NCBI GenBank assembly: GCA_046351415.1
Contig: JAXLYO010000016.1
Span: 1-64,000, forward strand
DNA from: JABFRG01 sp046351415
GTDB taxonomy: Bacteria > Myxococcota_A > Polyangia > Polyangiales > Polyangiaceae
Length of the DNA: 64,000 nucleotides
Direction of reading: 5' to 3'
Position numbers and translations under genes: made by a program. This document shows, piece by piece, positions 41,015 to 49,276 of the stretch. Position 1 is the first letter of the stretch; the number at the start of each line of letters is the position of its first letter. A model generated the notes under the pieces. That model worked only from the letters and a program-made list of their open reading frames with translations, had not been told where the DNA came from and did no database searches.

Positions 41015-42034
41015 GTGAGCCATATCGCCGTTGTCGGAGCCGGAGCCTGGGGAACTGCCATCGCATCACACGCCGCGCGTCGGAAGCACGCAGTGACGAT
41101 GTGGGCCTTCGAAGAAGACGTCGCACGTGACATCGAGGAGTCTCACGTCAACAAGGTCTACCTTCCGGGGATAGAGCTCCCGCGCACGGTCCGCGCTTCG
41201 TCGAACTACGCCGAGGCGCTGGGCGGTGCGGACCTCGTCGTGCTCGTCCCACCGTCGTCGCATTTTCGATCGATTTCGAAGGCGGTCGCTCCCCATCTTC
41301 CTGCAAAAGCGCGTGTGGTCGTCGCGACCAAAGGCATCGAGGAAGGCACGCTAGAACTCATGAGCCGTGTGCTCGAAGAGACGATTCCCTCGCTCGGATG
41401 GGATCGTCTCTCGTTTTTGTCCGGTCCGAATTTCGCAAAGGAAGTGGCTGGAGGCCTGCCCACCGATTCCGTCGTGGCCTCCAAGGACCTTGCGTGTGCG
41501 GAGGCCGTGCAGAAACTCCTTCACTCACCGACCTTCCGTGTCTACACGAGCGCCGACCCCATCGGCGTCCAGGTCGGGGGAGCCATCAAGAACGTGCTGG
41601 CGGTCGCAACGGGGACGTGCGACGGGCTCGGCCTCGGCCTCAATGCGCGCGCGGCCCTCATGACGCGCGGCCTCTCGGAAATGGCGCGCCTCGGCGTCGC
41701 GCTCGGTGCCGACCCGCTCACCTTCATGGGCATGGCCGGCATGGGGGACCTCGTCCTCACGTGCACCGGTGACCTTTCGCGCAACCGTACGCTTGGGCTC
41801 CAGGTCGCTCGCGGCGTAGACCCCGCCGCGTACGTGCGCTCGCAACGAAGCGTGGCGGAGGGATACCTCACTTCTGCGGCCGCGCACGAACTCGGCAAGA
41901 AGATGAACGTGGAGATGCCCATCACCGATCATGTCTACCGCGTGCTCCACGAAAACATGCATCTCGGCGAGGCACTGAAGTCCCTTCTCGAGCGCTCGTC
42001 GACCTCCGAGCTCTACGGCATCGTGCTCCGCTGA
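41015..42034 (+). CDS. gpsA: Glycerol-3-phosphate dehydrogenase [NAD(P)+]
   Basis: This 339-residue protein shows all features of GpsA: the N-terminal NAD(P)-binding loop VGAGAWGTAIA, SGPNFAKEVA, the catalytic Lys in GGAIKNVLAVATG (about 190), the GLNARAALMTRGLSEM motif and MGDLVLTCTGDLSRNR. It reduces dihydroxyacetone phosphate to glycerol-3-phosphate for phospholipid synthesis in the cytosol. The start is GTG 41015, five codons before the Gly-rich strand. The preceding small membrane protein ends 22 bases upstream. Confidence 0.96.
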   Translation: MSHIAVVGAGAWGTAIASHAARRKHAVTMWAFEEDVARDIEESHVNKVYLPGIELPRTVRASSNYAEALGGADLVVLVPPSSHFRSISKAVAPHLPAKARVVVATKGIEEGTLELMSRVLEETIPSLGWDRLSFLSGPNFAKEVAGGLPTDSVVASKDLACAEAVQKLLHSPTFRVYTSADPIGVQVGGAIKNVLAVATGTCDGLGLGLNARAALMTRGLSEMARLGVALGADPLTFMGMAGMGDLVLTCTGDLSRNRTLGLQVARGVDPAAYVRSQRSVAEGYLTSAAAHELGKKMNVEMPITDHVYRVLHENMHLGEALKSLLERSSTSELYGIVLR

Positions 42035-42178
42035 CGACTGAGACGCGGTGCCAAGTGCACGAGCGTGCAACGAAAGTCGGCGCAAAACAGCGCCGGTCCT
42101 TTGCCTCACTGTGACAGTTTCGCTCGTTCGTTCGGGGGCCAGTCACGTGGAATGGGAGGGTTTCCCTCGTGGGCGCAT

Positions 42179-42194
42179 TTGCACGCATTTTGCA
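42179..42194 (+). promoter_or_regulatory. Weak sigma-54-like site
   Basis: TTGCACGCATTTTGCA has a perfect GCACG core, spacing and TTGCA, but only one of the two invariant -24 guanines. The predicted start would be about 40 bases before ATG 42246 of a small membrane protein. It also forms part of a direct repeat CGCATTTTGCA/CGCATTTGCA. Confidence 0.25.
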
Positions 42195-42245
42195 CTCATC
42201 GAAGGGTAGGCCGCAGCAGCGTGCAGGATGGCCGAGGAGGACCCC

Positions 42246-42422
42246 ATGAATTTCGATCTGATGCAACCCGACCTCCCGCTCATCGACATGAGCTCTACGC
42301 TTCCATTCATCGGCGCGCTCGTTGCCGCCATGCTGCTCTTCGCGGCTTTTTGGAACGCTTATCGCGAGCACCATCCTCACGTTGAACACCCCGTGCGCCA
42401 CCATCGCCGCAAACACGCCTGA
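42246..42422 (+). CDS. 58-residue single-span membrane protein
   Basis: The protein has a short acidic N-terminus, one membrane span (TLPFIGALVAAMLLFAAFW, about 18-36) and a basic His/Arg-rich tail (YREHHPHVEHPVRHHRRKHA). ATG 42246 is preferred to ATG 42228 because GAGGAGG lies directly upstream of it. No family is recognised; the His-rich tail could bind metal. Size, topology and context resemble the small membrane protein at 40627. Confidence 0.62.
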   Translation: MNFDLMQPDLPLIDMSSTLPFIGALVAAMLLFAAFWNAYREHHPHVEHPVRHHRRKHA

Positions 42423-42451
42423 ATCCCCCGATTCATGGTAGATGATGGCGC

Positions 42452-43675
42452 ATGGTTCGCATGCGCACGTTGAGAGCTGTCTTCCTGGCGCCCGCCATTC
42501 TCGTCGGCACTCTTTCCTTCCTGCCCACCCTTGCGGCGTGCGGTTCGAGCGGCGCACCGGCCGAGGGCACGGTCGTGAATCCAGAACTACCGGCGACGGT
42601 GATTTCGAGCCGCGGCGTGCGCGTATCGAGCCTGAGGCCACCGAGCCCAGTCACGCTGCGCGGAGAAACCGTACTCGTGTACGAACTCGTCGTCGCTGCG
42701 GGCACGACGACAGGCGTATCGGTCGACGTGGTGGACGTTCGAATCGACTCGAGTGCAGCACCGCTCTTGAAGCAGCTCAGTGGAGCCGACCTCGCGGCCG
42801 CCATGAACATCCGGGGCACGGGCTTCCGTTTCTTGAAGCCCGCCCCCCAAACGCTCTCCCCCGGTGAGTCGGCGATCATCTATTTGTATCATTCGTTCAA
42901 GAAGGGCACGACGCTCCCCCAACGACTGAACCACGGTGTGCTCGTCAAACACGCCGACGGCAAGACAGAGCTCATCCCCATCAACGTGCCCGTCCTCACA
43001 GTGCCGCCTGTGGTCCTCGGCGCACCGCTCAAAGGACGCAATTGGGTCGCGCTCCACGGCCTATCGAACGCCTCGCAGCATCGCCGTGCCATTCCCGCGT
43101 TCGAGAGCCTGTATCTCCCCGAGCGCTACGCCATCGACTTCTTCCAGACCGACGCAGAGGGCTCTCTCGCGAAGGCCCCGAAAACGAGTGATAGCGACTA
43201 TTTGTCCTACGGCGCGGAAGTCCTCGCCGTAGCAGAGGGAACCGTCTCGAATGTCTTCGATGGCGCATTCGACAACGCGATCGCCTCCCCCGTGGACCCC
43301 ACGACGGTGGCCCCCGAGAGCGTTGGAGGAAACTATGTCGTCCTCAGTCTCGATATCGGCGCGTACGTCTACTACTCACACCTCAAGGCCGGCTCGCTCA
43401 AAGTGAAGCGCGGGCAACGCGTGGCTCGCGGCGAAGTCATCGCCCTGGTGGGCAACACCGGCGACAGCACCGCGCCGCACCTTCACCTTCACGTCGCAGA
43501 CCGCGAGGACCCCTTGCACTCCGAAGGCGTTCCTTTCGCATTCGACCGATACACTTATCTCGGTACGCCCGACGTGACCTCGGTCGCAACGGAGGCCCGG
43601 GTGCAGTGGCCTGCGGCGCAAACGACGACCGTCACGAGCGCACTTCCGAGCGAAAACGACGGCATCGGCTTCTGA
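42452..43675 (+). CDS. M23-family (LytM-like) peptidase lipoprotein
   Basis: This 407-residue protein has a signal peptide and lipobox (FLPTLAACGSS). An N-terminal beta-rich domain (about 40-190) follows, then a C-terminal M23 domain: ERYAIDFFQTD (zinc Asp of the HxxxD-type motif region), YGAEVLAVAEGTV, GNYVVLSLDIGAYVYYSHLKAGSLKVKRGQRVARGEVIALVGNTGDSTAPHLHLHV with the HxH zinc ligand. M23 peptidases cut peptidoglycan cross-links or act as inactive regulators; zinc ligands appear intact here. It stands 30 bases after the small membrane protein. Confidence 0.88.
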   Translation: MVRMRTLRAVFLAPAILVGTLSFLPTLAACGSSGAPAEGTVVNPELPATVISSRGVRVSSLRPPSPVTLRGETVLVYELVVAAGTTTGVSVDVVDVRIDSSAAPLLKQLSGADLAAAMNIRGTGFRFLKPAPQTLSPGESAIIYLYHSFKKGTTLPQRLNHGVLVKHADGKTELIPINVPVLTVPPVVLGAPLKGRNWVALHGLSNASQHRRAIPAFESLYLPERYAIDFFQTDAEGSLAKAPKTSDSDYLSYGAEVLAVAEGTVSNVFDGAFDNAIASPVDPTTVAPESVGGNYVVLSLDIGAYVYYSHLKAGSLKVKRGQRVARGEVIALVGNTGDSTAPHLHLHVADREDPLHSEGVPFAFDRYTYLGTPDVTSVATEARVQWPAAQTTTVTSALPSENDGIGF

Positions 43676-43690
43676 CGTTCGCGCGTCTTT

Positions 43691-44527
43691 TCAGGGAGCC
43701 ATCGACGTGAGTTCGTCCAAGAACGAGACGATGTGCGCGTTCACGGTAAGGCCGTGCGTAATGGGCCCCATGTGACCGGCGCCTCGAATGAAGACGCTTC
43801 GTCCATGCATGGCTTCCGCGAGGAGTTCGACGACACGGTGAGCCGCTGGAGGAGAGTGATCTCCGGTGAGAAGCAAGGTCGGCACACGGAGATGCGCGTA
43901 GGCTGCTGCCGGCGTTCGATCTTGCATGAGTGAATACACTTCGAAGAAGACCTTCTGTCCGATACGCAGAAAGCCCTCGCGTGTCGGCTTCGGGAGCGCG
44001 CGCCAACTCCCCTTCCCGTTCCAATAGTCGACGAACACTTCGAACCATGCGTCCGTTCCGCACTGTGCTCTGTCGTTGAACACTGGATTCGACGCCGCAC
44101 GATCGAGGTCTGCGAGACCGATGGCATCGCCCGACGCATGAAGAACGCCGAATGCGACAGGGTCGTAGAGTGACAGACTTCGGATGGCATAGGGCGCTCG
44201 CAGTCCGAGCATGAGCGCGATGAAGCCGCCGTAGGAATGACCGACCACGTGGACAGGCGCACCGAGGGATTGAACCACCTCGAGGAGCGCTTCGACGTCC
44301 ATCTCGAACTTGAAATCGCTGCCGGCCCCCTGCGTGACGTCCCACGGATCGTTGTCGCCGGAGCCAATGAAGTCTGGCGCGATGACGCGATACGTCTGCT
44401 TCTTTTCGAGCTCGGCCATGAGTGGCCGCCATTGCCGGGCCGACATGCCGCCGCTGTGCAGAAGCAGCACGGGGACGCCTGTTCCGGTCGTCGTGACATG
44501 CAATCGCGTGCTCATGGGGATCCACAT
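43691..44527 (-). CDS. Alpha/beta hydrolase
   Basis: This 278-residue protein is a classical alpha/beta hydrolase: LLLHSGGMSARQWRPL (oxyanion region), the nucleophile Ser in VVGHSYGGFIAL (about 102), Asp in TGDHSPP and His in RGAGHMGPI. There is no signal peptide. Substrate is not evident. ATG 44527 or the in-frame ATG 44515 (MSTRLHV) may be used. It converges on the M23 peptidase gene with a 15-base gap. Confidence 0.88.
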   Translation of the reverse strand: MWIPMSTRLHVTTTGTGVPVLLLHSGGMSARQWRPLMAELEKKQTYRVIAPDFIGSGDNDPWDVTQGAGSDFKFEMDVEALLEVVQSLGAPVHVVGHSYGGFIALMLGLRAPYAIRSLSLYDPVAFGVLHASGDAIGLADLDRAASNPVFNDRAQCGTDAWFEVFVDYWNGKGSWRALPKPTREGFLRIGQKVFFEVYSLMQDRTPAAAYAHLRVPTLLLTGDHSPPAAHRVVELLAEAMHGRSVFIRGAGHMGPITHGLTVNAHIVSFLDELTSMAP

Positions 44528-44603
44528 AGCGCCATTTCGAAACGAATTTCACGTATGAAACTTTGGTGCGCGAAGAGGGGCAGGCTTCCGCTACACTTCG
44601 GCA

Positions 44604-44855
44604 ATGCCTCAAGCTCCCCTTACATGGGCGGCCATGCTCGCACTCGTCGCGACCGGCACGAGCGCGGCTTGCTCGACGCGTTCGGCAGCTCACAAATCCG
44701 ACGACAAGACCTATGCGCCGGGTCACCCTTGCTACGGTAAGAGCAACTGCGATTGGTATCTGCGACTCCCCGACGGCGGCGTCGCCCCGGCTCCGCCCAG
44801 TGGGCAACCGCGCGACGCGGGGACGCTCGCTATCTGCGGCCCCTGCAATGGCTGA
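44604..44855 (+). CDS. Small cysteine-containing lipoprotein
   Basis: This 83-residue protein has a signal peptide (APLTWAAMLALVATG) and a probable lipobox TSAACST. The short mature part contains two further Cys pairs (HPCYGKSNC and ICGPCNG). No family is recognised. Its stop overlaps the start of the ferritin-like gene by 8 bp, so the two are likely cotranslated. Confidence 0.6.
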   Translation: MPQAPLTWAAMLALVATGTSAACSTRSAAHKSDDKTYAPGHPCYGKSNCDWYLRLPDGGVAPAPPSGQPRDAGTLAICGPCNG

Positions 44856-45678
44856 AGCAGAGGCCTCGCCTCTCGCGCGCTTCACGCGAAGACGACTCAC
44901 GACCTTCGCAGCGCTCGCAACGTATCGGTGCGCCCCGCTTGCAGAACTCGACATCCCTGCTCGCCGGGTCGCAACCATCGTATGGCAACGGCGACACGCG
45001 AACGAGCAGGCATCGGTTGCACTCGCCGAGCGAATGATCTCGGCAGCGCATGCCATAGGGACGAGTCGGAACCCGGAGGTGATCCCCGCCCTCACACGAC
45101 TCTCGCGGGACGAACAAGCGCACGTCACCGCATGTGCATCCGTGCTCGAGACGCTCGGGGCTCCCCTCGCAGCACCGCAACCCTTGCGGCCGCACCCCTC
45201 GGGTGAAGAGCCGATGCTGTCGTTTTCTCGTGATGTGCTGATGGGTCTCGTCGTTTGCGAGACCGTGAGTGCGGCGCGCTTCGCGGTCGTTCGACGCCAC
45301 ACCGACATTCTCGCCATTCGAAGGCTCATCGACGCGTTCTTGCGGGACGAGGTCGCCCACGCGGGCCTTGGCTTTGCGCTCGTTCCGATCGCCATCCACT
45401 TCACTACCCGGGTGCTCGGTGCACAACGAGGCAAGGCGTGGATATGTCGCGAACTCCTGTCGGCCATGGCCGAACTCGAAGCAGTGGTAGGTCTCGATGG
45501 CGCCCGTCGTGGCCTTCCACCGGTACGACCGCAGCCCAAGGGAAACCCGGGCATCGTCGAGCCCGGTCTCGATGCGCGTGCCTTCTACGATGCCGTCACG
45601 CGACGCATCCTCCCGAGACTGGACGCCTGCCGTGTGGACATCACCCACGAATGGCGCCACCGTTTCGACGTTCCCTGA
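44848..45678 (+). CDS. Ferritin-like di-iron protein
   Basis: This 276-residue protein is largely helical, with the ferritin-like pattern of carboxylate/His pairs: RRHANEQASVALAERM, LSRDEQAHVTAC, a third helix VVCETVSAARFAVVRRHTD, and LRDEVAHAGLGFAL. The two D-E-x-A-H repeats are typical di-iron ligands. It could be an oxidase, hydroxylase or iron-binding protein. No close family is recognised; a MiaE-type hydroxylase is one possibility. The ATG 44848 start overlaps the preceding lipoprotein gene. Confidence 0.72.
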   Translation: MAEAEASPLARFTRRRLTTFAALATYRCAPLAELDIPARRVATIVWQRRHANEQASVALAERMISAAHAIGTSRNPEVIPALTRLSRDEQAHVTACASVLETLGAPLAAPQPLRPHPSGEEPMLSFSRDVLMGLVVCETVSAARFAVVRRHTDILAIRRLIDAFLRDEVAHAGLGFALVPIAIHFTTRVLGAQRGKAWICRELLSAMAELEAVVGLDGARRGLPPVRPQPKGNPGIVEPGLDARAFYDAVTRRILPRLDACRVDITHEWRHRFDVP

Positions 45679-45694
45679 CGCGCTCGAGGGCGCT

Positions 45695-46720
45695 CTACCA
45701 GCGTTTCTGGATATTTCGGATCATCTCGTAAGGGTACCCGAGGCGCATCTCGCTCGCATCGTCGAGGACCTTCACGTCCTCCGAAGTCAGCTTCACATCC
45801 GCCGCCTTGAGGTTGTCGTCGAGCTGTTCGATGGAGCGCGCGCCGAAGATGACCGACGTGACCGGCTCCTTTTCGAGCAACCATGCGAGAGCGATGGCCG
45901 TGGGGGTCGTGTTCTTCTCGGCAGCGATGGCCTTCACAGCTTCGACGGTCGCCCAGCCTCGGTCGTTCTCGTAGTCGGCAAACCGCTCTTTCCACTTCTC
46001 GAGTCGGACCCCCTTGGGCGGCGGTGCCCCCTTCGCGTACTTGCCGGAGAGAAACCCCGACGCAAGCGGCGACCACGGAAGTACTCCTATCCCGAACTTC
46101 TTGCAGAGTGGCAGGTGCTCTCGCTCGAGGTCGCGCACCATCAGGCTGTACTGCATTTGGAGCGATACGAATCGGTGCAAGTGCTCGCTCTTCGAAATCC
46201 ACTGACTATCGGTCAAGCGGTAGGCCGTGTAGTTGCTCGCTCCGAGGTAGAGCACCTTTCCAGCCTTCACGAGGTCATCGAGTGCTCGCAGCGTCTCTTC
46301 TTCCGGCGTGTCGATGTCCTGCATGTGAATTTGGTAGAGGTCGATGCGATCCGTCTTGAGACGTTTCAAGCTCTCCTCGACCGTTCGCATGATGCGAAAC
46401 CGGGAAGCGCCCGTCGAGTTGGGTCCTTCCCCCATGCGGAAGCGGAACTTGGTCGCGAGAATGACACGGTCACGCGTCTTTTCCTTTTCCATCCAGGCGC
46501 CGACGACACGCTCGGACAAACCATCTTGGCCGTAGACGTCCGCTGTATCGATGAATGACACACCCTTTTCGAGCGATCGATTCATAATCGCGAAGGACGT
46601 ACGTTCGTCGCACCCGACGCCGTGCATGAAGGACTTCTCGTCTGCCTCCCCGAAGGTCATTGCGCCGAGACAAAGAACCGGAACTTTGAGGCCAGAGTGT
46701 CCGAGGGATCGAAATTCCAT
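45695..46720 (-). CDS. Aldo/keto reductase
   Basis: This 341-residue protein is a typical AKR with a (beta/alpha)8 barrel. Motifs are LGAMTFG, FIDTADVYGQDGLSERVVG (catalytic Asp and Tyr), ILATKF (Lys), YQIHMQD (His) and LGASNYTAYRL. The C-terminus has PTAIALAWLLEKEPVTSVIFGAR, binding NADP(H). It resembles the YdhF/YajO-like AKR groups. Substrate is unknown. ATG 46720 was chosen because family homology (MEFRSLG) begins there. Confidence 0.92.
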   Translation of the reverse strand: MEFRSLGHSGLKVPVLCLGAMTFGEADEKSFMHGVGCDERTSFAIMNRSLEKGVSFIDTADVYGQDGLSERVVGAWMEKEKTRDRVILATKFRFRMGEGPNSTGASRFRIMRTVEESLKRLKTDRIDLYQIHMQDIDTPEEETLRALDDLVKAGKVLYLGASNYTAYRLTDSQWISKSEHLHRFVSLQMQYSLMVRDLEREHLPLCKKFGIGVLPWSPLASGFLSGKYAKGAPPPKGVRLEKWKERFADYENDRGWATVEAVKAIAAEKNTTPTAIALAWLLEKEPVTSVIFGARSIEQLDDNLKAADVKLTSEDVKVLDDASEMRLGYPYEMIRNIQKRW

Positions 46721-46767
46721 ACGGCGATTTCTATCACATTCTGCGGACGCACCGTGCCAAACCCACT

Positions 46768-47460
46768 TCACCACTGGTTGGGAATGAGCGAGCTGTCGCG
46801 GGAGACGTCGCGCACGATCACGCTCAGCTCACGGGCCTGCGCTGCATGATCGGCGAGGATGGCTCGAAGAAGACGTGCGCGATCGACGAGCTCGGAAGCG
46901 GAAGTACCGGAGGTGATCACGCGCTCGAGTAGCTCCATCGCTTCGCTCTGGGAAGCTCGCTGGCTATCGAGAAAGCGGACATCGAAGGCGCGCGCGTCGT
47001 AGGTGCCCAGGTCGCTGACCTCCGCTGCGCTCCCCCGCAAGAGTTCGTCACTTCGAGCAGATGGTAGAAGAGTCAAACGAAGACCACTCATGAGCGTTTG
47101 CGTACTTGCCAGTGCTACCGCGTGGTCCGCAAGAACGCGATTCGCGTAAGCTTGAACGGGAAGCGCCCATGCGCGACGTCGTGCGACGTCTGCTTCCGCA
47201 ATGTTGATTCGACTGATTGCCTCGAGCAGGCCAGCGACTTGGCCGTCCGAATACGCGGTGGGCGTCCCCGTCGCGGTATTTTGCGGCGCGACCTGAGGTT
47301 CGTTCGGCGGCTGCCCATCGGTCGACTCCGATGTCCCGGGTTCGTTCGCGTTTTCCGAAACGTCCACCACGGGATCGACTTGCGCAGAGCAGGCCGCAGC
47401 GCTCGTGGCGCCGAGGAGCGCCGTTCCGACGAGGAGTGCGAGGGTGGTCTTCTTCTGCAT
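46768..47460 (-). CDS. DUF4142 lipoprotein
   Basis: This 230-residue protein has a signal peptide and lipobox (LGATSAAACSA), a Pro/Thr/Asn-rich linker and a C-terminal DUF4142 four-helix domain. The domain starts YSDGQVAGLLEAISRINIAEADVARRRA and includes VQAYANRVLADHA and FDVRFLDSQRASQSEAMELLER. It is the intact paralogue of the frameshifted gene at 13977-14650. DUF4142 proteins are exported and often stress-linked, with unknown function. A sigma-54 promoter at 47485-47500 gives a 14-base leader with the ribosome site GGGAGG. ATG 47460 directly begins the signal peptide. Confidence 0.85.
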   Translation of the reverse strand: MQKKTTLALLVGTALLGATSAAACSAQVDPVVDVSENANEPGTSESTDGQPPNEPQVAPQNTATGTPTAYSDGQVAGLLEAISRINIAEADVARRRAWALPVQAYANRVLADHAVALASTQTLMSGLRLTLLPSARSDELLRGSAAEVSDLGTYDARAFDVRFLDSQRASQSEAMELLERVITSGTSASELVDRARLLRAILADHAAQARELSVIVRDVSRDSSLIPNQW

Positions 47461-47484
47461 CGTGCGCCTCCCGCAGAACAAGAG

Positions 47485-47500
47485 TGCATTCCGCATGCCA
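47485..47500 (-). promoter_or_regulatory. Sigma-54 (-24/-12) promoter of the DUF4142 gene
   Basis: On the minus strand it reads TGGCATGCGGAATGCA, with one mismatch (A for T in the -12 block) and exact spacing. The predicted start near 47474 leaves a leader containing GGGAGG before ATG 47460, a very plausible arrangement. Confidence 0.7.
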
Positions 47501-47639
47501 CTTCCCCAGCGGGGCAGCATCGGAGGCATCGGGAGCCCCTAAAGCAAAACCTCCTCGATAGCGCGTAGACGAAAGCCCCAATGTGACAAGAGCGCACGGT
47601 AGGGCCTTCACTTCCCTCGCACGTCGGGTGGGTCGCGCG

Positions 47640-47655
47640 TGGCATGCGCGTTGCT
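47640..47655 (+). promoter_or_regulatory. Sigma-54 (-24/-12) promoter, duplicate of the 10954 site
   Basis: TGGCATGCGCGTTGCT is identical to the promoter at 10954-10969; identity extends one more base (C) to 17. The predicted start is near 47666, giving a 46-base leader for ATG 47712. Confidence 0.82.
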
Positions 47656-47711
47656 CTCCGAACTCGAAGACACGGCGGTCGTTGTCCGCTCGTGCCTCGA
47701 GGAGGTTCCCC

Positions 47712-48077
47712 ATGAGTCAGCAAAATGTTTCCGACACCCGCCCCGAAGGTCCGCACGGACAAGGATCGAACCGTCGAGCATGGCAGGAGGCGACGAAACA
47801 TTCGCAAGCGGGGTCCGACGAGAAGCGGGATGCGCAACAACAACGGCCGGGAGACGCCCCGTTGCAGGAAGGCATCGAGGGAAAGGACTCGTTCGAAGAG
47901 CGCAAAGCGGGAGAACACGAGGCCAAGCACGTAGAGTCGGACAGCTACTCCGCGGCTGCCGAACGGCGTTTCAATGAGAACGTCGAAGCGATGGTGCGAA
48001 GCGGCAAGGCCGACGAAAACGACGTCGATGGATACGATGGAAGCAGCGAGGACGACAATCCTCGCCGGGACGACTGA
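47712..48077 (+). CDS. Small hydrophilic stress-type protein (paralogue of the 10996 gene)
   Basis: This 121-residue protein is highly charged and mostly disordered in appearance (Gln, Asp, Glu, Arg-rich). It has the segment DSYSAAAERRFNENVEAMVRSGKADENDVDG, which aligns with the SYTATHRYNEGVAKSIAKGRTED core of the protein at 10996. GAGGAGGTTCCCC precedes ATG 47712. The promoter is the same 17-base sigma-54 element. Function is unknown; the regulation suggests stress or starvation response. It is divergent from the DUF4142 gene, which also carries a sigma-54 promoter. Confidence 0.78.
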   Translation: MSQQNVSDTRPEGPHGQGSNRRAWQEATKHSQAGSDEKRDAQQQRPGDAPLQEGIEGKDSFEERKAGEHEAKHVESDSYSAAAERRFNENVEAMVRSGKADENDVDGYDGSSEDDNPRRDD

Positions 48078-48141
48078 TCGAAAAGCTCTTGCCCGAAGAC
48101 GAATCATGTTCGCGCGAGCGAAGAACGCCCGCGCGAACTCG

Positions 48142-48609
48142 TTACTTCAGCATGGGAGGAGCAGCGTCGGCCGCAGCCGCCTCGAGCGCTTTGCAGTCCT
48201 TCTCGGTAACGTCGAAGTGAAGAATGGCGACTTTCGCCTTGTCGACGTACGCATAGCGAAGAACCACGCCCTTCCCGAGCAACGTGTCCCGCGCCTCTGG
48301 GTTGGCGCAGGACGACTTCGTGATGTTCGGGCGCATGACGGCGAGAATGTTCTTCGCGTTCACCGTTTCGCGCGAAAGCGACTTGAGGCGGTAGGTGTAC
48401 ACGAGCGTACCTTCGAGGCCCGTCGTCGAAAGCCACTCGGTTTCTTCGTCGACAGGCATGGGAAGGCGCTTGTTGCTTTGCTCGGCAAGCTGCGCCAAGA
48501 ACGCCTGCGACTTCACATCGGGCTCCGGCGGTGCGGGGGGAGGCGCATCCTTTTTGCACGCGCCGAGAACGAGGGCGCCGGCAATCAACATGGGGAACAC
48601 GTGCTTCAT
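48142..48609 (-). CDS. Small predicted lipoprotein
   Basis: This 155-residue protein has a signal peptide and lipobox (LIAGALVLGACKK), a Pro-rich linker and a compact domain with two Cys (SSCANPEARD and EKDCKALE). No family is recognised. It follows the DUF6184-like lipoprotein gene by 28 bases on the same strand and is likely cotranscribed from the promoter near 49087. Confidence 0.72.
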   Translation of the reverse strand: MKHVFPMLIAGALVLGACKKDAPPPAPPEPDVKSQAFLAQLAEQSNKRLPMPVDEETEWLSTTGLEGTLVYTYRLKSLSRETVNAKNILAVMRPNITKSSCANPEARDTLLGKGVVLRYAYVDKAKVAILHFDVTEKDCKALEAAAADAAPPMLK

Positions 48610-48637
48610 CGGTTCCCCAGCATATCAGAGGCGTTCG

Positions 48638-49057
48638 TCACCGGCAGAGCTCTTCGCTCTTGCACGAGGTCACCATCATGACGGTGTCACGGTCGAGCGA
48701 GCAGCCGAGCTTCTCCACGTCGTTCGCGCACTCCCGCAGCGCGGTGTTACCGACCCCCTTGCACTCTGCTGCGCGGAAGTCGGAAGCCGTCTGTTGGCTC
48801 GTTTCGCGCACGCACGTCGCTCGATCGACGTACTTCTTGCCAGGACCAATCATGGTGCATCGCTCTGCTCGATTGCACCACGCGTTCGTCAGTTCGGAGA
48901 CGACTGCATCCCCCGTCACGGCCCCTTTGGTCGCGCTCGTGAGGCTGGGTGACACTGGCGTGCTCTGTTCGTGTCGTGCGCATGCACCGAGGAGCCCCAC
49001 GAGCCCCATGAAGTGAATGCAAACAGGAGGCAGGGTTGCAGCAAGGATCTTGAACAT
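48638..49057 (-). CDS. DUF6184-like Cys-rich lipoprotein
   Basis: This 139-residue protein has a signal peptide (VCIHFMGLVGLLGACARH) with lipobox LLGAC. The mature domain has six evenly spaced cysteines: WCNRAERC, ATCVRE, AECKG, RECANDVEKLGC and a final CKSEELCR. The pattern with R-A-E-R-C, G-P-G-K-K-Y and the terminal L-C-R resembles DUF6184 lipoproteins of Myxococcota, some of them encoded near natural-product genes; no such genes are seen here. A probable sigma-54 promoter lies at 49087-49102. Confidence 0.68.
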   Translation of the reverse strand: MFKILAATLPPVCIHFMGLVGLLGACARHEQSTPVSPSLTSATKGAVTGDAVVSELTNAWCNRAERCTMIGPGKKYVDRATCVRETSQQTASDFRAAECKGVGNTALRECANDVEKLGCSLDRDTVMMVTSCKSEELCR

Positions 49058-49086
49058 ATCGAGCTCCGTTTCTGCCCAACCAGAAA

Positions 49087-49102
49087 AGCACGGCGCATAC
49101 CA
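49087..49102 (-). promoter_or_regulatory. Probable sigma-54 promoter of the DUF6184-like lipoprotein
   Basis: On the minus strand TGGTATGCGCCGTGCT has the invariant GG/GC at the exact spacing and two mismatches elsewhere. The predicted start (49076) gives a 19-base leader containing CGGAGC before ATG 49057. Confidence 0.45.
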
Positions 49103-49233
49103 AGCCAGGCGCTCCCTCACATTCACTCGTGCATTCGATGGTTTGCGCGCGGAGCGGGGATACCGCTCGGTTGTGGCTAACTGCCTCAGCGGGACCGATT
49201 GGTGCAGACTGCCTGCATTCTTCGAGGTGGATT

Positions 49234-49273
49234 TGACAAACGCTCGCCCCATGATAATTTGACAATTCGTCAA
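49234..49273 (+). promoter_or_regulatory. Possible sigma-70-type promoter with palindromic operator
   Basis: TTGACA at 49234 resembles a -35 box, with AT-rich GATAAT downstream, though their spacing is short. TTGACAATTCGTCAA (49259-49273) is an inverted repeat of TTGAC/GTCAA directly before ATG 49277. It is a likely repressor site for the SDR gene. This AT-rich stretch stands out locally. Confidence 0.4.
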
Positions 49274-49276
49274 TAA

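Noticed and set aside
43632..45554. Open frame of 640 codons on the minus strand
   Set aside because: It overlaps the hydrolase in another frame and the ferritin-like gene antisense; no motif.
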